Source: Flavihumibacter sp. ZG627
GTDB lineage: Bacteria > Bacteroidota > Bacteroidia > Chitinophagales > Chitinophagaceae
DNA: 64,000 bases
Direction of reading: 5' to 3'
NCBI RefSeq assembly: GCF_000814325.1
Contig: NZ_JPHF01000001.1
Location: forward strand, 496,001-560,000
Position numbers and translations under genes: made by a program
In this document: positions 44,756-52,318 of the stretch, piece after piece
How positions within the stretch are numbered: the stretch's first letter is position 1
Layout of the letters: each line of letters begins with the position of its first letter
Notes under the pieces: model-generated
Database searches by the model: none
The model's input: only the letters and a program-made list of their open reading frames with translations
What the model was told of the DNA's origin: nothing

Positions 44756-46198
44756 ATGAAGAATACATTATATAAATCGTTATTATGTGCCTTCCTCGTA
44801 ACCGGAGCAGTTTCCTGTTCAAAGTACGATGAAAGCTTCAACGTAAACCCGGCTAACCCCAGTCCGTTAGCCCTTCAAACCCGATTCCTTCTTTCAAGTG
44901 CTCTTCAAGGTGTTGAAGACGGCAGCTTTTCTATCAATGCAGGGAATTTTTATGTTCAATATCTTGCAGAAGGACCCTATCCCGGAGCTTCCCTATACAC
45001 TGGTAAAAACTTTGATTGGGCAGGCATTTATACCGGACCACTTTATGACTTACAGCAGATCCTGAACCTTGTGGAAACACAAGCACCAGCAGCAGCCGAG
45101 GGAAATGGTAGCTACGCTAACCAGAAAGCAGTAGCTACAATACTTCAGTCTTTTCTTTATATTCAAATGACTGACCGTTGGGGGGCAATTCCTTATAAGA
45201 ATGCTCTTAAAGGATCTAATGATCTTAAGCCTGTTTATGATAGCCAGGAAAGTATTTATGCAGATGTTTTTGTAAAACTTTCAGAAGCAGTTTCATCAAT
45301 TGATGGGGGAAACCCCGTTGCTGGCGACCTGCTTCTTGGTGGTGATATGGAAGCATGGAAAAGATTTGCCAATACTTTGAGAATGTCGATGGCTCTTCGT
45401 TTATCTAAAGTTGATGCAGCGAAGGGAAAGGCAGAATACAATGCGGCAATTACTGCTGATGGGGGTGTGATCAGCTCCAATGACGAAAATATAGAGTGGA
45501 ACTATATCGATGATCCTGCTTATTTCAATCCCTGGTATCAGAACTATACTATTTCCAATCGAAATGATTTCGCTATCAGTGATGTTTTAGCCAATTACAT
45601 GCTGGATAAAGGCGATAAGAGAATTGAAGTATATGCTGAAGAACTGGCAGGAGCAACTCCTTACAAAGGATTGTTATACGGATCCAGTGCTGCTAAAAAT
45701 ATTCCGGGTGCTTACAGCCGTGTAGGTGATGCATTCAGGGGTAAAACAAGTCCAGCAAGGATTTTCAATTATCCCCAGGTACTTTTTATGCAAGCGGAAG
45801 CTGCTAAAATCGGTTATATTGAGGGTGGCGATGCTGCTGCTGCCTTGTTCTATGCTGATGCAATTAAAGCCTCATGGGAAATGAATGGGGTGTTTAACCT
45901 TGCTGATTTCACTGCTTATTTGGCGGAGGTAGCGTATGTTCCTGCTTCAGGATATGAGCAGATTATGACTGAAAAATGGGTTCATAACTACCTTAATGGT
46001 TATGAAGCCTGGAACGATTGGAGAAGAACTGGTTATCCTGTTCTTGAGCCCGCTGAAGACGCAGTTGATACACGCGGTATTCCTGTACGCCAGGGTTATC
46101 CAACCAAAGAAGGTGCTCTTAACCGCGAAAGCTATGAGGCTGCCGTGGCTACTCAAGGTGTGGATGATAACTACACATTTATCTGGTGGGATAAATAA
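44756..46198 (+). CDS. SusD/RagB family substrate-binding lipoprotein
   Basis: The 480-residue surface lipoprotein has its lipobox in LVTGAVSCSKYD. Helical TPR-type repeats enclose the binding site in this family, and segments such as DRWGAIPYKNALKG and FNYPQVLFMQAEAAK are characteristic (SusD-like 2 branch). The C-terminal WGxx/EAWNDWRRTGYP segment (YLNGYEAWNDWRRTGYP) is a family hallmark. It caps the SusC barrel encoded just upstream. A strong terminator follows 36 bases after the stop. Confidence 0.95.
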   Translation: MKNTLYKSLLCAFLVTGAVSCSKYDESFNVNPANPSPLALQTRFLLSSALQGVEDGSFSINAGNFYVQYLAEGPYPGASLYTGKNFDWAGIYTGPLYDLQQILNLVETQAPAAAEGNGSYANQKAVATILQSFLYIQMTDRWGAIPYKNALKGSNDLKPVYDSQESIYADVFVKLSEAVSSIDGGNPVAGDLLLGGDMEAWKRFANTLRMSMALRLSKVDAAKGKAEYNAAITADGGVISSNDENIEWNYIDDPAYFNPWYQNYTISNRNDFAISDVLANYMLDKGDKRIEVYAEELAGATPYKGLLYGSSAAKNIPGAYSRVGDAFRGKTSPARIFNYPQVLFMQAEAAKIGYIEGGDAAAALFYADAIKASWEMNGVFNLADFTAYLAEVAYVPASGYEQIMTEKWVHNYLNGYEAWNDWRRTGYPVLEPAEDAVDTRGIPVRQGYPTKEGALNRESYEAAVATQGVDDNYTFIWWDK

Positions 46199-46234
46199 TA
46201 TTTATTACAAACTGTTGATTATCCAGATAATTTT

Positions 46235-46267
46235 AAGGGCCGTCTCTCCGGAGACGGCCCTTTTTTT
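46235..46267 (+). terminator. Intrinsic terminator of the SusCD operon
   Basis: A perfect 12-bp stem (46235-46246 with 46251-46262) with a TCCG loop ends in a seven-T run. Confidence 0.93.
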
Positions 46268-46278
46268 AACCCTCTTGC

Positions 46279-46309
46279 TTGGTGGTTAGAACATAGTTGT
46301 CTATCTTTG
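46279..46309 (+). promoter_or_regulatory. Predicted promoter of greA (TTGG-N19-TATCTTTG)
   Basis: TATCTTTG (46302-46309) is a full TAnnTTTG match; TTGG at 46279-46282 lies 19 bases upstream. Transcription would begin near 46316, directly before a terminator hairpin. Confidence 0.65.
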
Positions 46310-46318
46310 ATTCAATTA

Positions 46319-46362
46319 AGTGCAACGCTTTCGCATCAGCTGAAGGCGTTGTACTTTTTTTT
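46319..46362 (+). terminator. Terminator hairpin in the greA leader (possible attenuator/leader RNA)
   Basis: A 14-bp stem (46319-46332 with 46342-46355; two G-T pairs) is followed by T at 46355-46362. It begins only a few bases after the predicted transcription start and ends 23 bases before the greA ATG. Most transcripts should stop here and leave a ~45-base hairpin RNA, unless the preceding unit has a second use for it. E. coli greA also has a leader terminator that yields the RNA GraL. Confidence 0.75.
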
Positions 46363-46371
46363 ACTTTAACC

Positions 46372-46379
46372 AAAGGAGG
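46372..46379 (+). promoter_or_regulatory. Strong Shine-Dalgarno sequence (AAAGGAGG) of greA
   Basis: AAAGGAGG lies 6 bases before the ATG at 46386, a near-perfect complement of the 16S rRNA tail. Almost no other gene in the window has such a site, as expected for Bacteroidota. Confidence 0.8.
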
Positions 46380-46385
46380 TTAACT

Positions 46386-46859
46386 ATGACAGATGTAATC
46401 TATGTATCAAAAGAGACCCTCGAGCAGATGAAGGTAGAACTCCAGCACTTAAAAGGAGTGGAGCGCCCCGCTGCCTCAAGAGCCATTGCCGAGGCACGGG
46501 AAAAAGGTGACCTCAAAGAGAATGCAGAATATGATGCAGCAAAAGAAGCCCAGGGCTTGCTGGAAGCAAAGATCAAGAAAATGGAAAGCGATCTTGCCCT
46601 TGCCCGTATCCTGGATGCCACGGATATCGATACCAGCAAAGTATCGATCCTTACCAAGGTAACTGTATCAAATATGGCTACTAAGAAAACCGTTACCTAC
46701 CAGATCGTTTCAGAGAAAGAAGCCGATCTTAAATCTGGTAAAATATCTGTCACCTCACCTATCGGCCAGGGATTACTTGGTAAAACTATCGGTGAAATAG
46801 CTGAAGTGAAGGCACCCGCCGGTATCATCAAGTTTAAAGTGGAAGCCATTTCCGCATAG
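46386..46859 (+). CDS. greA: Transcription elongation factor GreA
   Basis: GreA binds the secondary channel of RNA polymerase and stimulates cleavage of backtracked RNA. The 157-residue product has the N-terminal coiled coil with the acidic tip AREKGDLKENAEYDAAKE (Asp and Glu of the tip contact the active site) and the C-terminal FKBP-like domain ending in SPIGQGLLGKTIGEIAEV. The gene stands alone between two terminators and has its own promoter, a terminator in the leader and an unusually strong ribosome-binding site, all pointing to individual regulation. Confidence 0.97.
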   Translation: MTDVIYVSKETLEQMKVELQHLKGVERPAASRAIAEAREKGDLKENAEYDAAKEAQGLLEAKIKKMESDLALARILDATDIDTSKVSILTKVTVSNMATKKTVTYQIVSEKEADLKSGKISVTSPIGQGLLGKTIGEIAEVKAPAGIIKFKVEAISA

Positions 46860-46888
46860 ATCCAACCAAACGCCATAAAATTCTTCTT

Positions 46889-46920
46889 AAAGACGACCAC
46901 CAACTGGTCGTCTTTTTTTT
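46889..46920 (+). terminator. Intrinsic terminator of greA
   Basis: AAAGACGACCA (46889-46899) pairs with 46905-46915 around a CCAAC loop, followed by T to 46920. Confidence 0.93.
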
Positions 46921-46934
46921 GCCCCATTTCCCGA

Positions 46935-47000
46935 TAACAATTTATTAATAATCCGGTAACATTGGCTTCATTTTGAGATAACATTGGGTGGATAGCTTTG
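46935..47000 (+). promoter_or_regulatory. Pho-box-like array plus -7 box upstream of the YwqK-like gene
   Basis: TAACA, TAATA, TAACA, TCATT (poor) and TAACA start at 46935, 46946, 46957, 46968 and 46979, exact 11-bp steps. The last ends 9 bp before TAGCTTTG (46993-47000), a full TAnnTTTG match. Register and gap are identical to the array at 12282-12358. A TTTG at 46972-46975 also fits a -33 element with 17-base spacing, so basal transcription without an activator is possible. Confidence 0.65.
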
Positions 47001-47005
47001 CACCC

Positions 47006-47713
47006 ATGTTACGCGTTATATTATTTATTCTGTTGATAATACCTGTAAGCATCCAGGCACAGCGTACTATTAAATGGAATGGGCTCCACCTCAATGCGAT
47101 CGATAAACAGGGGCGCAAGCAGGGAGAATGGCTGTTCTTCGACAAGAAAGGCAACGCTGTGATGCAATGCAGTTTTAATAATGATATGGTGAGTGGGCCA
47201 AGAGTATTCTTTAATAATGGCGATACAATACTGGTTCGGCTGGAAAGGAAGAATGACCGGGAACCATTCATTTATTATTATAAAAACCAGCAAATTAACG
47301 GCGTCTTTGCCCATAAAGGGGATGACTTCAATATTGAACTGGATCATATTCCCGCTGGCTTTACCGCGGCAGATATACGTGAATTGAAACGCTGGTACGC
47401 AGTTAAAATTGAACCCGTTTATATGTTCGGGGTAGAGCGACTCGCAGATTATTTTAGTGCAGCTTATTATAAATCGAACGCCATTCCCAACTGGCACCAT
47501 AACTTTGTACTAACCATCAATGCATCGGGTAAGGTAACCAATGTGGAGTGGGAAGAGAAAGACGAGTTGTGGACAGCTAACCTGGAAAGGGAAGTGTTTG
47601 ATATGTTCTACAGCATGGGCCGCTGGCAACCATTCTTCGATACCTGGCAAACCCAGGAAATTAAAATAACGATGTCATTAGGTGCTGATTTGAAAGCAAT
47701 CACAGCAAGATGA
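47006..47713 (+). CDS. Exported protein with YwqK/MORN-like N-terminal repeats
   Basis: I recognise no named family for the full length. The frame opens at GTG 46988, but a promoter box overlaps it; from the ATG at 47006 there are 235 residues with a signal peptide (ILFILLIIPVSIQAQ). The N-terminal part follows the YwqK/MORN-type pattern (DKQGRKQGEWLFFDKKGNAVM, NNDMVSGPRVFFNNGD). The C-terminal half (from about residue 120) has a conserved-looking core with paired strands (NFVLTINASGKVTNVEWEE), similar to TonB C-terminal-like sequences, as an alternative reading. The HIT gene overlaps its stop. The start is 5 bases after the -7 box, suggesting a nearly leaderless mRNA. Confidence 0.65.
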   Translation: MLRVILFILLIIPVSIQAQRTIKWNGLHLNAIDKQGRKQGEWLFFDKKGNAVMQCSFNNDMVSGPRVFFNNGDTILVRLERKNDREPFIYYYKNQQINGVFAHKGDDFNIELDHIPAGFTAADIRELKRWYAVKIEPVYMFGVERLADYFSAAYYKSNAIPNWHHNFVLTINASGKVTNVEWEEKDELWTANLEREVFDMFYSMGRWQPFFDTWQTQEIKITMSLGADLKAITAR

Positions 47714-48108
47714 CAATATTCTCAAAGATTATCAACCGCGAGATCCCTTCCTATAAGATCGCCGAAAATGACAAGTTTTACGCCTTTCTGGATGTATTCC
47801 CCATAACCCATGGGCATGTTCTGGTAGTACCTAAAATGGAAGTGGATAAATTCTACGAAGTTCCGGATGCCTATCTTAGTGAAATCCTTGTATTCGCAAA
47901 ACCTATCGCCAAAGCCATAGAACAGGCCTTTCCCTGTAATCGCGTAGGCTCTGCTATTATCGGCATTGAGGTTCCACATGCGCATCTCCATCTTGTCCCC
48001 ATCAATAATGCCGACGACCTCAACTTCACCCGTGGCAAAATCACTGTAACAGAAGACGAACTTAAGACGGCACAGGAAAAGATCCTGGCTTATTACAGGA
48101 ATTTATAA
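47710..48108 (+). CDS. HIT family nucleotide-binding protein
   Basis: The 132-residue protein has the histidine triad PHAHLHLVPI (HxHxH) near residue 97, and the N-terminal FSKIINREIPSYKIAENDKFYAFLDVFP that marks HINT-like members. These enzymes hydrolyse nucleoside phosphoramidates or AMP-linked substrates. The family's usual zinc-binding Cys residues near the N-terminus are missing. It overlaps the preceding gene by 4 bases (ATGA), so both are co-translated. Confidence 0.93.
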   Translation: MTIFSKIINREIPSYKIAENDKFYAFLDVFPITHGHVLVVPKMEVDKFYEVPDAYLSEILVFAKPIAKAIEQAFPCNRVGSAIIGIEVPHAHLHLVPINNADDLNFTRGKITVTEDELKTAQEKILAYYRNL

Positions 48109-48120
48109 TATCCCTTTTTT

Positions 48121-48181
48121 GCTGTTCACATCGCTTTTTTAGCTGTTCACATCGCTTTTTTTGCTGTTCACCACATTTTAT
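48121..48181. repeat. 21-bp tandem repeat (GCTGTTCACATCGCTTTTTTN)
   Basis: Two near-identical copies (48121-48141, 48142-48162) are followed by a degraded third (from 48163: GCTGTTCACCACATTTTAT). The preceding TTTTTT (48115-48120) suggests an eroded earlier copy. It lies 12 bases after the HIT stop. Confidence 0.8.
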
Positions 48182-48353
48182 TGGATGGAATAAAATATAT
48201 ATATAATATAGCATGTTGTTTTCAGCGCCTTGTATTTTCAAACCAGGAGTAATTCCGACGGATGTTGGCGATACGTTGGCCGCAGTATAATCGAAGCATA
48301 TTCGAAACATACGCTGAAAGCCGCTATTTTATTAATGTTTAAAGCAATATTCT

Positions 48354-48914
48354 ATGGCAAAAAATGCAAACAATGCGATTTTGGAGGGCTTTTATGGAAA
48401 GGTGGATGGAGGTTATATCCTTCGCCGCCGGGGAAAAACTAATCATATCTATAAAGCCCCTCCTCCCTCCGGTAAAAAGCCGTCAAAAGCACAGCTGGAA
48501 AACCGTCTGAAATTCAAAAAGGCAGTAAAATATGCCGTAAAAGTGAAGCGTACCCCTGCTCTTCGGGCTCGGTATGCTAATAAAATGGAGAAATGGCAAA
48601 ACATTTATAACCTTGCAATAAAGGATTTCCTCAAATCCCCGGGGATCCTGAGCTTCGAAACCAAAAATTACAAAGGCCAACCCGGAGACAAGATATTTAT
48701 TACTCCCCAGGATGACTTTGCAGTTGCTAAACTTACCATATCAATTTTTGACCCCCATGGTAATCTGGTTGAAAAAGGAAAGGCCTTTTCTGAAAGGGGC
48801 GTCTTCTGGGAATATTGCACCACTGTACATAATGAACACTGGAAGGGGAGTACCATCTCCATGAAAGTATTTGACCTGCCGGGGAATGAAGGCTTGGCCG
48901 ATACTATTGTTTAG
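48354..48914 (+). CDS. Conserved hypothetical protein with C-terminal Ig-like domain
   Basis: The 186-residue protein has no signal peptide. It resembles a family of unknown function found in many Bacteroidota whose members start MAKxxN...GKxGG and carry a Lys/Arg-rich middle (KPSKAQLENRLKFKKAVKYA), then KDFLKSPGILSF and a C-terminal beta-sandwich (GDKIFITPQDDFAVAKLTISIFDPHGNLVEKG ... ISMKVFDLPGN). The N-terminal third also recalls DUF6266. It stands alone: a repeat-bearing spacer upstream and convergent ruvC 12 bases downstream. The basic central region suggests binding to nucleic acid or another polyanion, but this is only a guess. Confidence 0.6.
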   Translation: MAKNANNAILEGFYGKVDGGYILRRRGKTNHIYKAPPPSGKKPSKAQLENRLKFKKAVKYAVKVKRTPALRARYANKMEKWQNIYNLAIKDFLKSPGILSFETKNYKGQPGDKIFITPQDDFAVAKLTISIFDPHGNLVEKGKAFSERGVFWEYCTTVHNEHWKGSTISMKVFDLPGNEGLADTIV

Positions 48915-48926
48915 CAGGGTAGAAAT

Positions 48927-49496
48927 TTATGGCTGCCGGAGGCGATGAATATTCTGCCTTATAAAGTCGTCCCAGCCCTTTGCCTTTGACTGAAGGGCTG
49001 GTATTACTGAACTGGTCTGGTAATGATGACAAATGGCAACTGCAAGGGCATCAGATGCGTCAATATATTCCGGTACTTCCGTTATGGTGAGTATGCGCTG
49101 TAACATCTGCCATACCTGGTGCTTATCGGCATTTCCGTTACCGGTGATGGATTGCTTTACTTTTTTAGGTGAGTATTCGCATACTTCCAGTCCCGCCTGT
49201 ATGGCCGCCGCTATTGCCACGCCCTGTGCCCGCCCCAACTTAAGCATACTTTGAACATTCTTACCAAAAAATGGTGCTTCAATAGCGAAAGTAGTTGGTT
49301 TATATTCAGCTATCAACTCCACTACTTTTCTATGTATCAGTTCCAGCCTTACATGCTGGTCCTTTTTTGCATTCAGTTTCAGCACATTCATATGAACCAG
49401 CTCCAGTTGCTGACCATTGATGGCCAGAATACCGTAGCCCATCACAATGGTACCAGGATCTATTCCAAGAATTATTTTAGAGGGCTTAACTGACAA
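48927..49496 (-). CDS. ruvC: Crossover junction endodeoxyribonuclease RuvC
   Basis: RuvC cuts Holliday junctions in recombination repair together with RuvAB. The family pattern is clear: LGIDPGTIVMGYG with the first catalytic Asp, FAIEAPFFGKN with the Glu, NADKHQVWQM, and YIDASDALAVAICHH with the last two Asp residues. No ATG precedes the first motif in a sensible place; I chose the TTG at 49496 (189 residues), which puts the first Asp at residue 13 as in homologues. A further TTG at 49550 would add an unlikely hydrophobic tail and overlap the divergent gene. The two start codons face each other 19 bases apart. Confidence 0.9.
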   Translation of the reverse strand: MSVKPSKIILGIDPGTIVMGYGILAINGQQLELVHMNVLKLNAKKDQHVRLELIHRKVVELIAEYKPTTFAIEAPFFGKNVQSMLKLGRAQGVAIAAAIQAGLEVCEYSPKKVKQSITGNGNADKHQVWQMLQRILTITEVPEYIDASDALAVAICHHYQTSSVIPALQSKAKGWDDFIRQNIHRLRQP

Positions 49497-49515
49497 GAGA
49501 TTATTTTTATCGGGG

Positions 49516-50559
49516 ATGATCAGTACCAAAAATATCAAAATCTTTCTCAACTACTGGCTGGGACCAATAATATTCCTATGGCTCACCTGGGCAATTTATA
49601 ACCAGGTGATCTCACAACCTGATCTGCCACAGGCCTGGATCAATATTAAGGCATCATTAAATGCCGGTGGACAAATACGAATAATCGCCGTAATTCTTTT
49701 AATGATCGTAAACTGGGGTATTGAAGCAGTGAAATGGCGCGAACTGCTTCGTCCACTGCATCATCTTTCCTTATGGCGGGCCCTGAAGGCAACACTTGCT
49801 GGTGTTGCATTTGCCGTGAATACACCTAACAGGATCGGGGAATATGGTGGCCGTGTTCTTTATCTTCCTGACAACAAAAGGTTGCAGGCCGTTTCACTAA
49901 CGCTGATTGGCAGCTTCAGCCAGTTACTGGTAACTATGATGGCAGGTACAGCCGGGCTCTGGTTATTATACTTTGGGGCCCTGGAAATTCATCCTCCCGC
50001 TTATTGGTCATCAAATGCATTATGGATAAGAGTTCTTTGCCTTGTATTATCAACAACAACCATTTTGTTATTGTTAGTATACCTTCGCATCAGCTGGCTT
50101 GTCAGGCTCTTTGAACGCCTGCCGGGTGTTGATAAATGGGGTAAAGCATTGCTGGTGATTGACCACCTGCCGGTTAGAATTTTGTTAAGAGTGCTCGGAT
50201 GGTCAATGATACGTTATACAGTATTTGTGATTCAGTATATATTACTGCTCCAAAGCTTTGAAGTAACATCATTGATCTGGGTTTCAAGCTGGATGATCAG
50301 CGTGCAGTTCCTGATGCTTGCAGTTATTCCCACTATTGCTCTGGCAGAACTGGGATTGAGAGGACAACTGGCACTTGAATTGTTTGGATGGATCAGCACA
50401 AATACATTGGGTATTGTAACTGCTTCTATCGCGCTATGGCTGATAAACCTGGTTACACCTGCACTGATTGGCAGCTTACTGATCATCCGGATCAAGATCT
50501 TTAATCCTATGAATAAAAAGGATACCCCCGTTGGGGAGATCCCGAAAAATGAAATTTGA
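49516..50559 (+). CDS. Flippase-like (LPG synthase TM / UPF0104) membrane protein
   Basis: The 347-residue protein has about eight hydrophobic segments and belongs to the lysylphosphatidylglycerol synthase-type transmembrane family, which includes lipid flippase-like proteins. The family pattern is visible in KWRELLRPL, TPNRIGEYGGRVLYL (the conserved N/G/E motif of the family) and ALAELGLRGQLAL near the C-terminus. It lacks the cytoplasmic synthetase domain of MprF. The ATG at 49516 is chosen over the open-frame start at 49447. A TATTTTTA sequence (49503-49510), one base off the -7 box, lies just before. It overlaps the DUF3108 gene by 11 bases. Confidence 0.82.
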   Translation: MISTKNIKIFLNYWLGPIIFLWLTWAIYNQVISQPDLPQAWINIKASLNAGGQIRIIAVILLMIVNWGIEAVKWRELLRPLHHLSLWRALKATLAGVAFAVNTPNRIGEYGGRVLYLPDNKRLQAVSLTLIGSFSQLLVTMMAGTAGLWLLYFGALEIHPPAYWSSNALWIRVLCLVLSTTTILLLLVYLRISWLVRLFERLPGVDKWGKALLVIDHLPVRILLRVLGWSMIRYTVFVIQYILLLQSFEVTSLIWVSSWMISVQFLMLAVIPTIALAELGLRGQLALELFGWISTNTLGIVTASIALWLINLVTPALIGSLLIIRIKIFNPMNKKDTPVGEIPKNEI

Positions 50560-51358
50560 AATGAAGTTTAGTACCATAACTGCTACCTTACTGGCCATTT
50601 TCTTTTCGCTTAAGCTGAATGCTGTAAATGAATTCTGTGGTATTCGTAATGTTGCCTTCCAGGGTGGTGAGTCTACTACTTATAAGGTCTTCTATACACT
50701 TGCAGGAGTATACATCGGGGCGGGTGAAGCAAGTTTCAATGTGAACCTTACTAACCTCAATGGCAAGCCCGTGTATCATCTTATTGGTGATGGGAAAACC
50801 TATAGCTTCTACGATAGCTTTTTCAAAGTGCGTGATCGCTACGAATCTTTTATTGATACGGCTTCCCTTCAGCCATACCGTTTTATCCGTAAGGTGGATG
50901 AAGGTGGATATAAGAAATTCCAGACGGTGAATTTCGACCATGCTAAAAACAAGGCTATCTCCAATGAAGGCACATTCAATGTTCCAAATTGTGTGCAGGA
51001 CGTTGTGAGTGCAATCTATTATGCAAGGAATATCGATTTCAACAAATACAAACCCGGCGATAAGATCTACTTCAATATGTTCCTCGATAATGAGACATTT
51101 AATCTTTATATCCGTTACCTGGGCAAGGAAACCATTAAGACAAAATACGGAAAGTTCCGCGCCATCAAATTCAAACCCCTACTGGTTAAGGGAACTATTT
51201 TTGAAGGGGGGGAGAAGATGGTTGTATGGGTTAGTGATGATGGAAACAAGATTCCATTACGTATTGAAAGTCCAATCAGTGTAGGTAGTGTAAAAGTGGA
51301 TATGATGAATTATAAAAACCTTCGTTACCCGCTCAGCAGTTTAATATCGCTGAATTAA
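50549..51358 (+). CDS. DUF3108 domain exported protein
   Basis: From the ATG at 50549 the protein has 269 residues with a signal segment (ITATLLAIFFSLKLNAVNE). The rest matches DUF3108, a Bacteroidota/Proteobacteria family of predicted periplasmic beta-proteins: GESTTYKVFYTLAGVYIGAGEASF near the N-terminus, DSFFKVRDRYESFID, and KMVVWVSDDGNKIPLRIESPISVGSVKV near the end. Its function is unknown. The start codon lies inside the flippase-like gene (11-base overlap), suggesting the two proteins are made together and may both act on envelope lipids. Confidence 0.85.
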   Translation: MKFEMKFSTITATLLAIFFSLKLNAVNEFCGIRNVAFQGGESTTYKVFYTLAGVYIGAGEASFNVNLTNLNGKPVYHLIGDGKTYSFYDSFFKVRDRYESFIDTASLQPYRFIRKVDEGGYKKFQTVNFDHAKNKAISNEGTFNVPNCVQDVVSAIYYARNIDFNKYKPGDKIYFNMFLDNETFNLYIRYLGKETIKTKYGKFRAIKFKPLLVKGTIFEGGEKMVVWVSDDGNKIPLRIESPISVGSVKVDMMNYKNLRYPLSSLISLN

Positions 51359-51412
51359 TCGCCACAAAAAATTAACTGCGGCAGAGAATCCTTTTTTCTT
51401 TCCCTCGCTAAT

Positions 51413-52318
51413 TCACAGATCAGAGAGTGCCAATACATCTCTACTGCGTATACCCTTCTCTGTAAGTTGTAATGTACAACATTCTATTTGCGGATCATGT
51501 TCAAAGAAAAGGATATAATCATTCCTTAAGGCTTCTTCAAGAAATAATTTCTTTTCTGCAAGAGTGGTAAGAGGGAACATGTCATATGCCATCACATATG
51601 GCAGCGGAATATGCGCGGCAGCGGGCAGGAGATCAGCCATAAAAACAATGGTCTTTTCCTTGTAGCGGATTTGAGGCAGCATCATGGAATTGGTATGTCC
51701 GCTTACAAACCGTAAATCAATATTTTCATTAAAAGAAGTTTTCAAAATGTTCTCCGGTGGCGATGACATCCAGTTGTTCTGTGAACTTCCTTTTGCATAA
51801 GGCAGTTCAATGAATTGTAGTTGCCCGCTTTCTTTAATGGGTAGTATATTCTCCTTCAGAAAAGATGCTTTCTCGCGATCATTGGGCTCCACAGCCCAGT
51901 TCCAGTGTTCTTCATTACTCCAGTAAACTGCATTTGGAAATGCGGGTAATAATTTATCGCCCACGCGAAGTATACTTCCGCCGCAATGATCAAAATGCAG
52001 ATGTGTCAGTATAACATCAGTAATATCTTCCCGGTTAAATCCGTGCTTTGCCAATGATTTGTTGAGGGTTGCATCACCATGCAGATGGTAATGTCCAAGA
52101 AATCTGGCATCCTGTTTATCACCAATCCCATTATCAACCAAAATCAATCTCTTGCCATCTTCTATCAGCAGGCATCGCATACTCCAGATGCAAAGATTGT
52201 TCTCGTCTGCTGCGTTGAGTTTGTTCCAGATAGATTTTGGAACAACCCCGAACATGGCTCCTCCATCAAGTTTGAAATTTCCCGTATCAATGGTGTATAG
52301 ACGCATAATGCTTTTCAT
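51413..52318 (-). CDS. MBL-fold metallo-hydrolase
   Basis: This is a metallo-beta-lactamase-fold enzyme of 301 residues from the ATG at 52318 (ATGs at 52345 and 52306 are alternatives). The zinc motif THLHFDHCGG is near residue 110, with later ligands in SGHTNSM and FMADLLP and the last His in FEHDP. This pattern is that of the lactonase-type (AHL lactonase-like) branch, although the substrate is not determined. The start region overlaps the 3' end of the Atg22-like transporter gene on the same strand by ~30 bases, so they are probably co-transcribed. Confidence 0.87.
   Translation of the reverse strand: MKSIMRLYTIDTGNFKLDGGAMFGVVPKSIWNKLNAADENNLCIWSMRCLLIEDGKRLILVDNGIGDKQDARFLGHYHLHGDATLNKSLAKHGFNREDITDVILTHLHFDHCGGSILRVGDKLLPAFPNAVYWSNEEHWNWAVEPNDREKASFLKENILPIKESGQLQFIELPYAKGSSQNNWMSSPPENILKTSFNENIDLRFVSGHTNSMMLPQIRYKEKTIVFMADLLPAAAHIPLPYVMAYDMFPLTTLAEKKLFLEEALRNDYILFFEHDPQIECCTLQLTEKGIRSRDVLALSDL

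Noticed and set aside
48062-48310. Minus-strand open frame encoding repeated KKRCEQ units
   Set aside because: It is the translation of the 21-bp DNA repeat and has no homology, promoter or plausible start. It is a by-product of a repeat whose period is a multiple of three.
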